This document shows positions 1 to 6,637 of a stretch of 13,387 bases of DNA, in pieces; the stretch's first letter is position 1; each line of letters opens with the position of its first letter. Source of the DNA: Davidsoniella eucalypti (Eukaryota; Ascomycota; Sordariomycetes; Microascales; Ceratocystidaceae); assembly GCA_004009845.1 (NCBI GenBank), contig RMBW01000313.1:1-13387 (forward strand), given 5' to 3'. A program made the position numbers and the translations under genes. The notes beneath the pieces are model-generated. The model had not been told where the DNA came from and made no database searches. It saw only the letters and a list, made by a program, of their open reading frames with translations.

Positions 1-602
1 CCGCCTCGCTGAGAGTATGAGACCACGCGACACGTACCCTGAATCAGATCGTGGCGCCAACCCTCTCGCGAAGCTGACCGTCTGGACTCTCTACAAGATG
101 ACATGGTAAAATGAAGTCCATGATGAATCGACTCGGTCAAATGCTGTTCGCCAAAGAGCGCCATGATACTACCGCTCCTCCGCCACCGCCTGCCCTTGCT
201 CCTCAGCCACTACCCGCCTCTCCAGCCAAGCCCTACCCCGTCAGGTCCAGCCCCTACTCAACGAATTCAGCGGCTCGCACTCTGACTACGAGATCTGGAG
301 AAGGCTGGCAACGAACAAGATGTTGATTGATGGCAGCTCTCGGCGGTGACCTCTCTAAGGCAGTCTACCTGTACGGCCGCCTAGGCGCGACCACGCAAGC
401 CAAGTTAAACGTCTTTTTTGACTCTATCTGCCAACGATCCAGACCCTACGATCTGCTGCTAGAAAAACTTGATGATATGTTCCGGTCGCGCGAACGACTC
501 ACCAACGCCCGCACTGCCTTCTACAAAGCCGCCCAAGGAGATCGCGAACCTTTCAAAGCCTTCCACATCCGCTTTGAGACATTGGCCATGGAAGCTGACA
601 TA
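1..602 (+). pseudogene. gag: Gag remnant of element 1 (family A), frame-broken
   Basis: This is the middle of a Gag polyprotein, the structural protein of the retrotransposon particle. It aligns throughout with the gag of element 2 (about 1690-2280): a coiled-coil-like MKSMMNRLGQMLFAKE, a proline-rich linker, then the capsid-like core with NEFSG, DYEIWRRLATNKM, VYLYGRLGATTQAKLNVFF and RPYDLLLEKLDDMFRSRERL. The frame must change near 54, 108, 226 and 331 to follow the homology, so it cannot make full-length Gag. The first three changes look like single-base losses and the last like a one-base gain. The same gain is present in element 2. The 5' end lies outside the window. The 3' end is cut by the LTR at 603, inside the codons for MEADI (MEAGI in element 2). 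It is the oldest layer of the nest. Confidence 0.85.
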
Positions 603-782
603 TGTAAGAGACTAAGGCCTAGTAAAGTTAGCCAAGGCATTCCTTGTCAGTACTAGAATCGGCTATAAGTAGGGACCTATTCCCGCCGATTATTAGTCTT
701 AGTTTCTCTTTCTCCTTCATCGGTCTCAATCAAACTATCCTTTACGACCAGTTTTCATCGCAACTCCTCGTATATCGTCTCA
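603..782 (+). repeat. 5' LTR of element 2 (family A, 180 bp)
   Basis: The LTR begins TGTAAGAGAC and ends ATCGTCTCA, so it has TG...CA termini. By hand alignment it matches the reverse complement of 7640-7820 with four substitutions and one 1-base indel. U3 carries TATAAG at 664-669. The predicted transcript start is at 719. After U5 come two T residues and then the primer-binding site. At 180 bp it is very short for a Ty3/gypsy LTR. The short divergence from the other family A LTR suggests recent activity. Confidence 0.95.
664..729 (+). promoter_or_regulatory. Core promoter and predicted transcript start of family A LTR
   Basis: TATAAG at 664-669 is followed by AGGGACCTATTCCCGCCG, which is identical in family B. 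The predicted RNA start is A719, chosen because 719-729 (ATCGGTCTCAA) is the exact complement of the primer-binding site at 785-795. The TATA-to-start spacing is 55 nt, the same as in the family B LTR. The start is inferred from the self-priming logic and not from RNA data. Confidence 0.7.
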
Positions 783-784
783 TT

Positions 785-795
785 TTGAGACCGAT
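785..795 (+). other. Self-priming primer-binding site, family A
   Basis: TTGAGACCGAT begins 2 nt after the LTR end and is the exact 11-nt reverse complement of ATCGGTCTCAA at 719-729 in the R region. This matches the established Tf1 mechanism, in which the 5' end of the element's own RNA folds back, is cleaved after 11 nt and primes minus-strand synthesis. Family B has the same arrangement with a compensating base change. I did not test all tRNA 3' ends, but the covariation favours self-priming. Confidence 0.85.
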
Positions 796-837
796 AACTT
801 CTTTATCTTGTCCGAGCATCGCTCGCTGTATTTACCT

Positions 838-956
838 CTGTCCAAGCCGTCTGCTTGCCCCCTATTCTGTCCAAGCCATCTGCTTGCCCTCTATTCTGTC
901 CAAGCCGTCCGCTTGCCCTCTCTTCTGTCCAAACACTGTCTCTGTTTGCCCCTATC
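838..956 (+). repeat. 29-bp tandem repeats in the leader of element 2
   Basis: Three near-identical 29-bp units lie at 838-866, 867-895 and 896-924. Each begins CTGTCCAAGCC and continues GCTTGCCC. A fourth, degenerate unit of 32 bp follows at 925-956, and further CTGTCC remnants lie at 957 and 988-1050. All are strongly pyrimidine-rich on the RNA strand. They sit between the primer-binding site and the gag start. Open frames crossing them have no counterpart in the family B leader, so I regard the block as an untranslated leader. Confidence 0.85.
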
Positions 957-1060
957 CTGTCCAGACTCTGCTTAAAACAGTCTGCCACCTGTCCAAGCCC
1001 CCTCACTGAAAGGCTTGCCCCTACCCGTCCGCTTGTTTACCCCTCGCGCCCCTAGTCACC

Positions 1061-2850
1061 ATGTCTGACCTTATCTTCCTGTTCCTGGTCATTATGGCCT
1101 CCCTGACTTGCTCCGCCCTCGCCGGCTACTACGAAATCTTCCTAGACCTCAAGCAGTATCTCGCCCTGGCCCGCGTCCACCTCTTGGACCCCAGCCAGGA
1201 ACCCCCTGAGGGTTACACTCTGTCGGCTGTAGGCCTACCCGAGGACCGCCCTTGGAGTAGACCAGGCTGGTGCTACTTGGCACTATTCAAACGCAAGGAA
1301 CGTGCCCGTCTCGCAGCCACCCTAGGTTTCTGCCCTGCCTCCCGTGACATCCTCAGTCACAGCCAGCACTTTCACAGCCACCTAGGCCATCTGTCCTTCA
1401 CCAGCGGTTTGTCGGCCACGTCCACATCGGCCAAGCACGTACGCGTCAGGAACGCGTTGCACGCACCTCGCTCCGTCCTTCCCTCCTCAAGTCACCTTTC
1501 ATGGGCCTACCTCGCACCCCCACGAGAACTCGCTCCAAGGCCAAGGAAACCACTGAGCAACTGATCTCCACTGAGACAACCCACGCGCGCACCTTGAGCC
1601 GAGTAACCACCTCTCGCAACCCGCTACCCTTGGATGACGAAGACGATGCAAGTGATAACCCCTCCGATACCTCTGACCTGGCTCGTCTGGCCGAAAGCAT
1701 GAGACCCCGCGACACCTACCCTGAATCTGACCGCGGTCGCCAACCCTCGCGTGAAGCCGACCGTCTGGACTCTCTACAATCTGATATGGTAGAAATGAAG
1801 TCCATGATGAATCGACTCGGTCAGATGTTGTTCGCAAAGGAGCATCACGAACCCACGGCCCCTCGCTACACCTGCACCTGTTCCCCAGCCACTACCTGCC
1901 TCCTCCAACCAAGCCCTACCTCGCCAAGTCCAACCACTGCTCAACGAATTTAGTGGCCTACACTCGGACTACGAGATTTGGAGAAGGCTAGCTACGAACA
2001 AAATGATGATCGATGGCCGCTTTAGGCAACGACATCTCGCGGGCGGTATACCTGTACAGTCGCCTAGGCGCAACCACACAGGCCAAGCTAAACGTTTTCT
2101 TCGACCCATTTGCCAGCGTTCCAGACCCTACGACTTACTGCTGGAAAAACTCGACGATATGTTCCGGTCGCGCGAACGACTCACTAACGCTCGCATCGCC
2201 TTCTACAAGTCCGCTCAGGGAGATCGTGAAACCTTCAAAGCCTTCCACCTCCGATTCGAAACCCTAGCTATGGAAGCCGGCATTCACGATGACACCACGC
2301 TAATCGACATCCTACGTTCTGCCATGCGTGACGATTTGGTTGAACGCACCGGATGGGCTTGGGAGTCTAACTCTTACCACGCGATCATCGACAGCCTCTT
2401 GAAGCACTTCGACCGCCCCACTGGTAAGCGCCGCGCTATCGAATCCGCCCCCAAACCTGAGCATACTAAGTCGAGCAACTGGAGAGAGCGGCCGACCAAC
2501 AGACTCGTCGGGAGAACCGCCCCCAGCCTGCTGCCCGTTCGGAGAGACCAAAACTCTCCGAGTCGGAACGACACCGTTTAATGCGTGAAAACGCATGCTT
2601 TATCTGTGGGCTCAAGGATCATATCGCACGCCGTTGCCCCCAGCGCTCCTCCCAGCCAGGCCCCTCTAACAACCAGCTGTCTATCAACGCCATACGCACA
2701 GTAATGCGTGAGGAAATCGCGAAGTACGACGAACGTGCCATGGATCGTGTGCTGCCTCCCCCTGATAACACCACCACCACGGTAGCTAAGGTTGACTCGA
2801 AGGCGGCGGATAACGGGTCGGAGTACGACCTCATAGAGTTGGATTTTTAG
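1061..2850 (+). pseudogene. gag: gag of element 2 (family A), five frame breaks
   Basis: Gag is the particle-forming polyprotein. ATG 1061 is chosen because it follows CACC exactly as in the intact family B gag. Following homology, the modules are: a hydrophobic segment (residues 4-25), GWCYLALFKR (69-78), ILSH-xx-HFH-x-HL (97-108), a basic then acidic linker, a coiled-coil-like DRLDSLQSDMVEMKSMM stretch, a proline-rich linker, the capsid-like core (NEFSG through RAIES), and one CCHC zinc knuckle (CFICGLKDHIARRC). It ends DLIELDF-stop. Frame changes are needed near 1410, 1855-1886, 2013, 2107 and 2470. The change near 2013 looks like an extra G and is shared with element 1. No in-frame nonsense substitutions are needed to explain the breaks, only small indels. 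It is probably non-functional unless some breaks are sequence errors. Confidence 0.85.
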
Positions 2851-2876
2851 GTAGTCAGGACAAGTCGCGCCCTGAC
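2844..2876 (+). promoter_or_regulatory. Putative -1 frameshift signal at the gag stop, element 2
   Basis: The gag stop TAG (2848-2850) follows TTT in the string T-TTT-TAG (2844-2850). Three nt later a stem-loop has arms GTCAGG (2854-2859) and CCTGAC (2871-2876), with an 11-nt loop ending TCGCGC. The -1 frame stays open across the gag stop and encodes F-L-G-S-Q-D-K-S-R-P-D, which aligns with the same region of element 3. The stem differs from element 3 by a compensating pair. Confidence 0.7.
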
Positions 2877-4244
2877 AAGGAGAATACGATGGTGGGTGAG
2901 GAAATAGTTAGAACACAGATGGGAGCCAAGGGTTTATATTTAGATTGTCTTTAAATGAACTTCCAACAAAAGCTCTCGTCGATAGTGGCTGCCTCTGCCT
3001 CGCCGTCGTCCCTCCGCGCCTCCTACCCCTACGCGCTAGCCAGACCCAGCCCATCGAGCCACGCAAGGTCTCCCTCGCCTCCTCCCAGTCCGATCCACCC
3101 GTCATCACTCAGATAGCACAGTTTACGCTACACCTGCCTGACCACCACGAGGACATTTGGGCCTACGTCGTCCCCGGCCAGACCGAAGACCTGATACTCG
3201 GTCAACGCTGGCTCATCAACCACGATGTACACTTGCACCCCCGTTCTGGACAGATTGAAGTCACTACGGCTGAGGAATTAACGCCTGAGGAATTCCACAA
3301 ACTCTGCGACAACGACGACACTGCTGTTTACCGCATCACACTAGAAGATGTTAACAGGGCGTTGGAGCAGAAGGAACTGGAAAGACCTCCCCTCCCAGAA
3401 TGGTTAAGACCTGTCGCCTCTGCGTTCGAAGCCAAAGCCTCGAAGGACCTCCCGCCACACCGGCCTGGAGTAGACTTGAAAATCGAGCTGCTGGAAGGGA
3501 AGACGTTACCTGTACAATCGTTGTATCCGCTGTCTCGCGCAGAACTATTGGTAATGCAGAAGACATTGACCGAACTGTTGTCTACAAGATGGATAAAAGA
3601 CACAAAGTCTGAAGTGGGCTCCCCAGTGCTATTTGTAAAGAAACCTGGAGGTGGAATTCGTTTCTGCGTAGACTACCGCGCAGTTAACGCTATTTCCAAA
3701 AAGGACTCATACCCCTTACCCCTTATCCACGACACCCTTCGGCAAATTTCGGAAGCCAAGTGGGTGTCCAAGGTCGATGTCATTGCTGCCTTCCATCGTA
3801 TTCGTATCGCCCCTGGCTACGAGGAGTTAACCGCATTTCGGACTCCCCTAGGGGCCTTCGAATGGAACGTTATCCCTTTCGGCTTGACTAATGCCCCTGC
3901 TGCGTTCCAGCGTTACATCAATTCGGTCCTTCGGAAATGGCTAGGCATCAGCTGCAGCGCCTACATTGACGATGTGGACATTTACTCCAGTGGTACTGAG
4001 GAAGAGCACAGGAAATTAGTGCTCGAGATTGTCCATGCACTCGATCTCGCCGGCTTGCAACTCGACCTTCGCAAGTGCCAGTTCTTAGCTAAGGAAATCA
4101 AGTTCCTCGGCTTCATCGTTGGCCCAGGTATTGGCATCAAGGCAGACCCTGAGAAAACCCTTGCGATTCGCAACTGGAATTCTCCCACAACTTTGAAAGG
4201 TCTACGTGGTTTCATCGGCTTTGTCAACTTCTATCGAGACTTTG
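2844..4244 (+). pseudogene. pol: pol of element 2: protease and RT, truncated
   Basis: Pol supplies the protease and the reverse transcriptase. The -1 frame runs from the gag stop to about 2944, where one base seems lost (compare YLDIS in element 3). The next frame is then open to the LTR boundary at 4244. Protease shows ALVDSGC (catalytic D at 2981-2983) and the late LILGQRWL. RT starts at LPPHRPGVDL and includes KPGGGIRFCVDYRAVN, KVDVIAAFHRIRI, FGLTNAPAAFQ, the catalytic YIDD (3962-3973) and the thumb up to FVNFYRDFV. After 4244 the frame reads ten LTR codons to a stop at 4279. RNase H and integrase are missing because element 3 inserted here. The truncated product would hold a near-complete polymerase domain without RNase H. 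Confidence 0.9.
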
Positions 4245-4273
4245 TGTCAGGGGCTAAGGCCCAGTTGGTATTT

Positions 4274-4294
4274 GGCTAAGTAAGATACTTAGCC
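4274..4294 (+). promoter_or_regulatory. Covarying dyad in U3 of family B
   Basis: The arms GGCTAAGTA and TACTTAGCC are perfect inverted repeats with a 3-nt centre (AGA). In the element 5 LTR (9918-9937) the arms have changed together, from an inner A-T pair to G-C, with one outer mismatch. It lies 12 nt upstream of the TATA box. It could be a site for a dimeric DNA-binding factor or, since U3 is also present at the RNA 3' end, an RNA hairpin. Confidence 0.6.
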
Positions 4295-4305
4295 AGATAA
4301 ACGGT

Positions 4306-4371
4306 TATAAATAGGGACCTATTCCCGCCGTATTCCAACATATATTAGTCTTTCTCCTTCATCGGTATCAA
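4306..4371 (+). promoter_or_regulatory. Core promoter and predicted transcript start of family B LTR
   Basis: TATAAATA (4306-4313) is followed by GGGACCTATTCCCGCCG. The predicted start is A4361, because 4361-4371 (ATCGGTATCAA) pairs exactly with the primer-binding site. The TATA-to-start distance is 55 nt, identical to family A. Confidence 0.7.
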
Positions 4372-4425
4372 TCGAAGTCTATCATCTAGATTGCTTGCCA
4401 TTGCCTCTTCCTAGTTCGTGTCATT

Positions 4426-4436
4426 TTGATACCGAT
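4426..4436 (+). other. Self-priming primer-binding site, family B
   Basis: TTGATACCGAT starts 2 nt after the LTR end and is the exact reverse complement of 4361-4371. Relative to family A one base of the site differs (A in place of G), and the complementary base in R differs with it (A in place of C). This is direct sequence evidence that the pairing is maintained. Confidence 0.88.
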
Positions 4437-4456
4437 CTACCATCGTTCTCGCTTTT

Positions 4457-4577
4457 CGCACCCTACTGTGCACTCTGTTCTCTCACGCTATTCGTGACCA
4501 TCGCTCTCGCACCCTACTGTGCACTCTATTCTCTCACGCTATTCGTGACCATCGCCCTCGCACCCTACTGTGCCCTC
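4457..4577 (+). repeat. 51-bp tandem repeats in the leader of element 3
   Basis: Two 51-bp units (4457-4507, 4508-4558) begin CGCACCCTACTGTGC and end in GTGACCATCGC plus a short pyrimidine tail. A third, partial unit runs from 4559 to about 4577. The unit is a multiple of three and the gag frame is open through it, encoding a hydrophobic 17-residue repeat. There is no ATG upstream in that frame, so I treat the block as untranslated leader. It occupies the same place as the unrelated 29-bp repeats of family A. Confidence 0.85.
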
Positions 4578-4622
4578 ACTTACGTTATCCTGCCGACTGT
4601 CGCGTCCGCCCTCACTTGCACC

Positions 4623-6611
4623 ATGTTGCAACTTTTCCTCTTCCACCTCTGGGGCGCTATCCTCGGAGCTCACCACGGCTGCGCCGAAGGCACAGCCCTC
4701 GTTTTCTTCGCGCATCTCTTTACCTTCTTCTTTTTGGACATCACGCGCCGCTTCCTGCTGGCCTTCAAGCCGCGCCATGTCATAACCCCTTTTCTCCACC
4801 AGAGACGTCTCTGGAAACACCAGGGCTGGTGCTACTTAGCCCTGTTCAAACGTTCTGAGCGACCCCGCCTGGCCAAATTACTTGGCCCCTTCCCTGCGGG
4901 CCCTGCCATTCTCTCACACGCTGCGCACTTCCATGACCACCTGCACTGCATGTCGATTTCCACAGACATAATCGGGCACATTGAGCCCTCACAGCGCAGC
5001 CTCAGGTCCCCACGCAGCGCTCAGATTCTCTTGTCCCGTTTCCTTAGCAACCCTCACATCCTCGGCTTCGGCGCGTCCTCCAGCAAGGACATTCCCATAC
5101 GCTCCAAGGAGAATGCCCCCAAGGTCAAAATTGAGGCCCCTCGCCGCTCTCTAAGCGGCCTCCCCTTACCAGGCGCATACTCCGACGACGCAGCATACGT
5201 CTTCGAACTACTGTCCGCCAAGTTTCAAGCCAGACTTGACCACGCCCAAATAGACCCGACCGAATGGATATCACCAAACGCACCAAGAAGGAACTTCCAG
5301 TGCCACCATAACTACTTGGTTGCAGATGTCCAGTTCGCCGCTCTCCAAGGGATGATATCGCGTGAAGGCCCCGTAGCAAAGGACCCTCGACGCATCGCTG
5401 AGGTACTGGACGCCCTGGCTGAAGACATCATCACCCTCCTCGGTGGCGAACATGGGGACCCAGCCAACGACGGCCTAGTTGACATCAACCAACTCGAAGA
5501 CCTTGAAGACAAACTCAGGCCACTGAACCTACGCCTCTCACCCATTCGCGAACTCGCACCTACACCTCCGGAGAAGAAGTGCACGACAACACCAGCGTAC
5601 CCTCCATCTACACACGGCATCGCCATCCTCCCCTCTCGAGACGACCAGCTCGCCCGTCGCAAAGATGTTATCGACGCAGTCCGCAAGTTCGACGGCACCT
5701 TCGACTACACCACCTGGAAGATGGAACTTAACGAGAAATTCCTCGTGGACTCCTACCGCTTCTATTCAGCTAGGGACCAGCTGGCGTACACGATGAACGC
5801 CCTATCGACAGAGATCAAGGAACAGGTCCGCACCAAGTACCTCGAATGCCTCCCTCTGAACTCCGGCTTCCAGATGTTCCTCTCCTACCTCGACTCGCGA
5901 TACGACGACCCCGACCGAGCAAGACTCGCCAACCGCGAACTGTTGAAACTCAAGCAGGGCCCGACCGAGACATTTGAATCCTTCACCAACCGTCTCTGCT
6001 CCCTACGCGACAAAGCCCACTTCTACGACCATAACACCCTCCTCTCCGTCCTCCAAGAAGGCCTCCACCTGGACATGCAAGTACACTTAGCCAACATGTT
6101 CCATATCAGACCACTAGACGAGATGATCTCGCAGATGCGCCCAGTCGCTCGCATCAAGGAAAGCGCCCTCGCCAAAGCTAAAGCCATATCCTCCAACCAA
6201 TGGCGTTCAAACCCCTCGCCAACACCATCTCGTACGCCCGCGCCCAAATCACAAACCTCCTCAACTGACAGGCCCTGCTACCACTGTCGCCAAACCGGTC
6301 ACTACGCCTCCATGTGCCCCCTCACGCCCTGCCAATTCTGCAGCAGCCAAGCACATCCCTCAGGCACATGTCCTACGGCCGTATCCTGCTCTGCCTGCCA
6401 ACGCAAGGGACACACCGCCGCCAATTGCCGCTCCAAGTCTCGTGCCTCTCGCCCCTCAGTCAAGGCTAACGCAGTCAGCACCGCCCCCTCCTTCTCCCTG
6501 GACGACGTTCGCGCCCTTATCAACGAACAGATGACGAACGCGCAGCCACGCACCCAGGGAGCCAGTACAACTAACGCAACAGCGGATACAGGGGACTTGA
6601 TGGATTTTTAG
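4623..6611 (+). CDS. gag: Gag polyprotein of element 3 (family B), intact, 662 aa
   Basis: This is the structural protein of the retrotransposon particle. ATG 4623 is in a CACC-ATG context and aligns with the family A start. The frame is open further upstream, but only with a TTG in the LTR. The N-terminus has two hydrophobic stretches (residues 2-16 and 25-38). These precede a conserved module with GWCYLALFKR (68-77) and ILSH-xx-HFH-x-HL (96-107), also found in family A Gag. The capsid-like core spans about 350-520 (FDGTFDYTTW, SYLDSRYDD, LKLKQGPTETFESFTNRL). Three CCHC knuckles follow, all C-x2-C-x4-H-x4-C, at 552-565, 570-583 and 589-602, where nucleic acid binding is expected. It ends DLMDF-stop, and the last codons form the frameshift site. 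It is long for a Gag, mainly because of the N-terminal extension and a middle region (about 110-340) I cannot match to family A. Confidence 0.9.
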   Translation: MLQLFLFHLWGAILGAHHGCAEGTALVFFAHLFTFFFLDITRRFLLAFKPRHVITPFLHQRRLWKHQGWCYLALFKRSERPRLAKLLGPFPAGPAILSHAAHFHDHLHCMSISTDIIGHIEPSQRSLRSPRSAQILLSRFLSNPHILGFGASSSKDIPIRSKENAPKVKIEAPRRSLSGLPLPGAYSDDAAYVFELLSAKFQARLDHAQIDPTEWISPNAPRRNFQCHHNYLVADVQFAALQGMISREGPVAKDPRRIAEVLDALAEDIITLLGGEHGDPANDGLVDINQLEDLEDKLRPLNLRLSPIRELAPTPPEKKCTTTPAYPPSTHGIAILPSRDDQLARRKDVIDAVRKFDGTFDYTTWKMELNEKFLVDSYRFYSARDQLAYTMNALSTEIKEQVRTKYLECLPLNSGFQMFLSYLDSRYDDPDRARLANRELLKLKQGPTETFESFTNRLCSLRDKAHFYDHNTLLSVLQEGLHLDMQVHLANMFHIRPLDEMISQMRPVARIKESALAKAKAISSNQWRSNPSPTPSRTPAPKSQTSSTDRPCYHCRQTGHYASMCPLTPCQFCSSQAHPSGTCPTAVSCSACQRKGHTAANCRSKSRASRPSVKANAVSTAPSFSLDDVRALINEQMTNAQPRTQGASTTNATADTGDLMDF

Positions 6612-6637
6612 ACAGTCGGGATAAATCGCGCCCCGAC
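6605..6637 (+). promoter_or_regulatory. Putative -1 frameshift signal at the gag stop, element 3
   Basis: T-TTT-TAG (6605-6611) contains the gag stop. A stem with arms GTCGGG (6615-6620) and CCCGAC (6632-6637) and an 11-nt loop begins 3 nt after the stop, six nt after the presumed P-site TTT. The -1 frame is open from here into pol with no stop. The loop end TCGCGC is identical to element 2, and one stem pair is exchanged (G-C here, A-T there). Confidence 0.72.

Larger units (their letters stand above)
603..4244 (+). mobile_element. Element 2, family A chromovirus, 5' part
   Basis: This is the 5' portion of an LTR retrotransposon inserted into the gag of element 1. In order it holds the 5' LTR (603-782), an 11-nt self-priming primer-binding site, a pyrimidine-rich leader with 29-bp repeats, gag (1061-2850), a frameshift signal, protease and most of RT up to 4244. 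There it is interrupted by the LTR of element 3. The gag needs five frame corrections and the gag-pol linker one more, yet the RT region is open. The rest of RT, RNase H, integrase and the 3' LTR should lie beyond the window. Confidence 0.9.
4245..4423 (+). repeat. 5' LTR of element 3 (family B, 179 bp)
   Basis: The LTR begins TGTCAGGGGCTAAGG and ends AGTTCGTGTCA. It matches the reverse complement of 9789-9966 at roughly 90% identity by hand. U3 holds a 9-bp perfect dyad (4274-4294) and TATAAATA (4306-4313), and the predicted transcript start is at 4361. The core from the TATA box to CCCGCCG is shared with family A. The rest differs, which supports two distinct families. Confidence 0.95.

Noticed and set aside
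838..956. CRISPR-like array
   Set aside because: The units are directly adjacent, without unique spacers, and lie in a retrotransposon leader.
644..1055. Open frames in the leader of element 2 (both strands)
   Set aside because: They are made largely of the 29-bp repeats, are not conserved in the family B leader, and precede the well-placed ATG at 1061.
1061..1564. Separate small membrane protein gene ahead of gag
   Set aside because: In family B the same module is fused to Gag, and after a frame change near 1410 the homology continues into gag.
2854..2876. Loop CGCG/GCGC as a dimerisation kissing loop
   Set aside because: The self-complementary core is only 4 nt, and the loop is equally explained by the conserved -1 frame codons TCG-CGC.
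4395..4622. Upstream extension of family B gag into the leader and LTR
   Set aside because: The frame is open but begins only with TTG. There is no ATG in frame, and part of it would be encoded by U5 and the primer-binding site. ATG 4623 matches the family A start.
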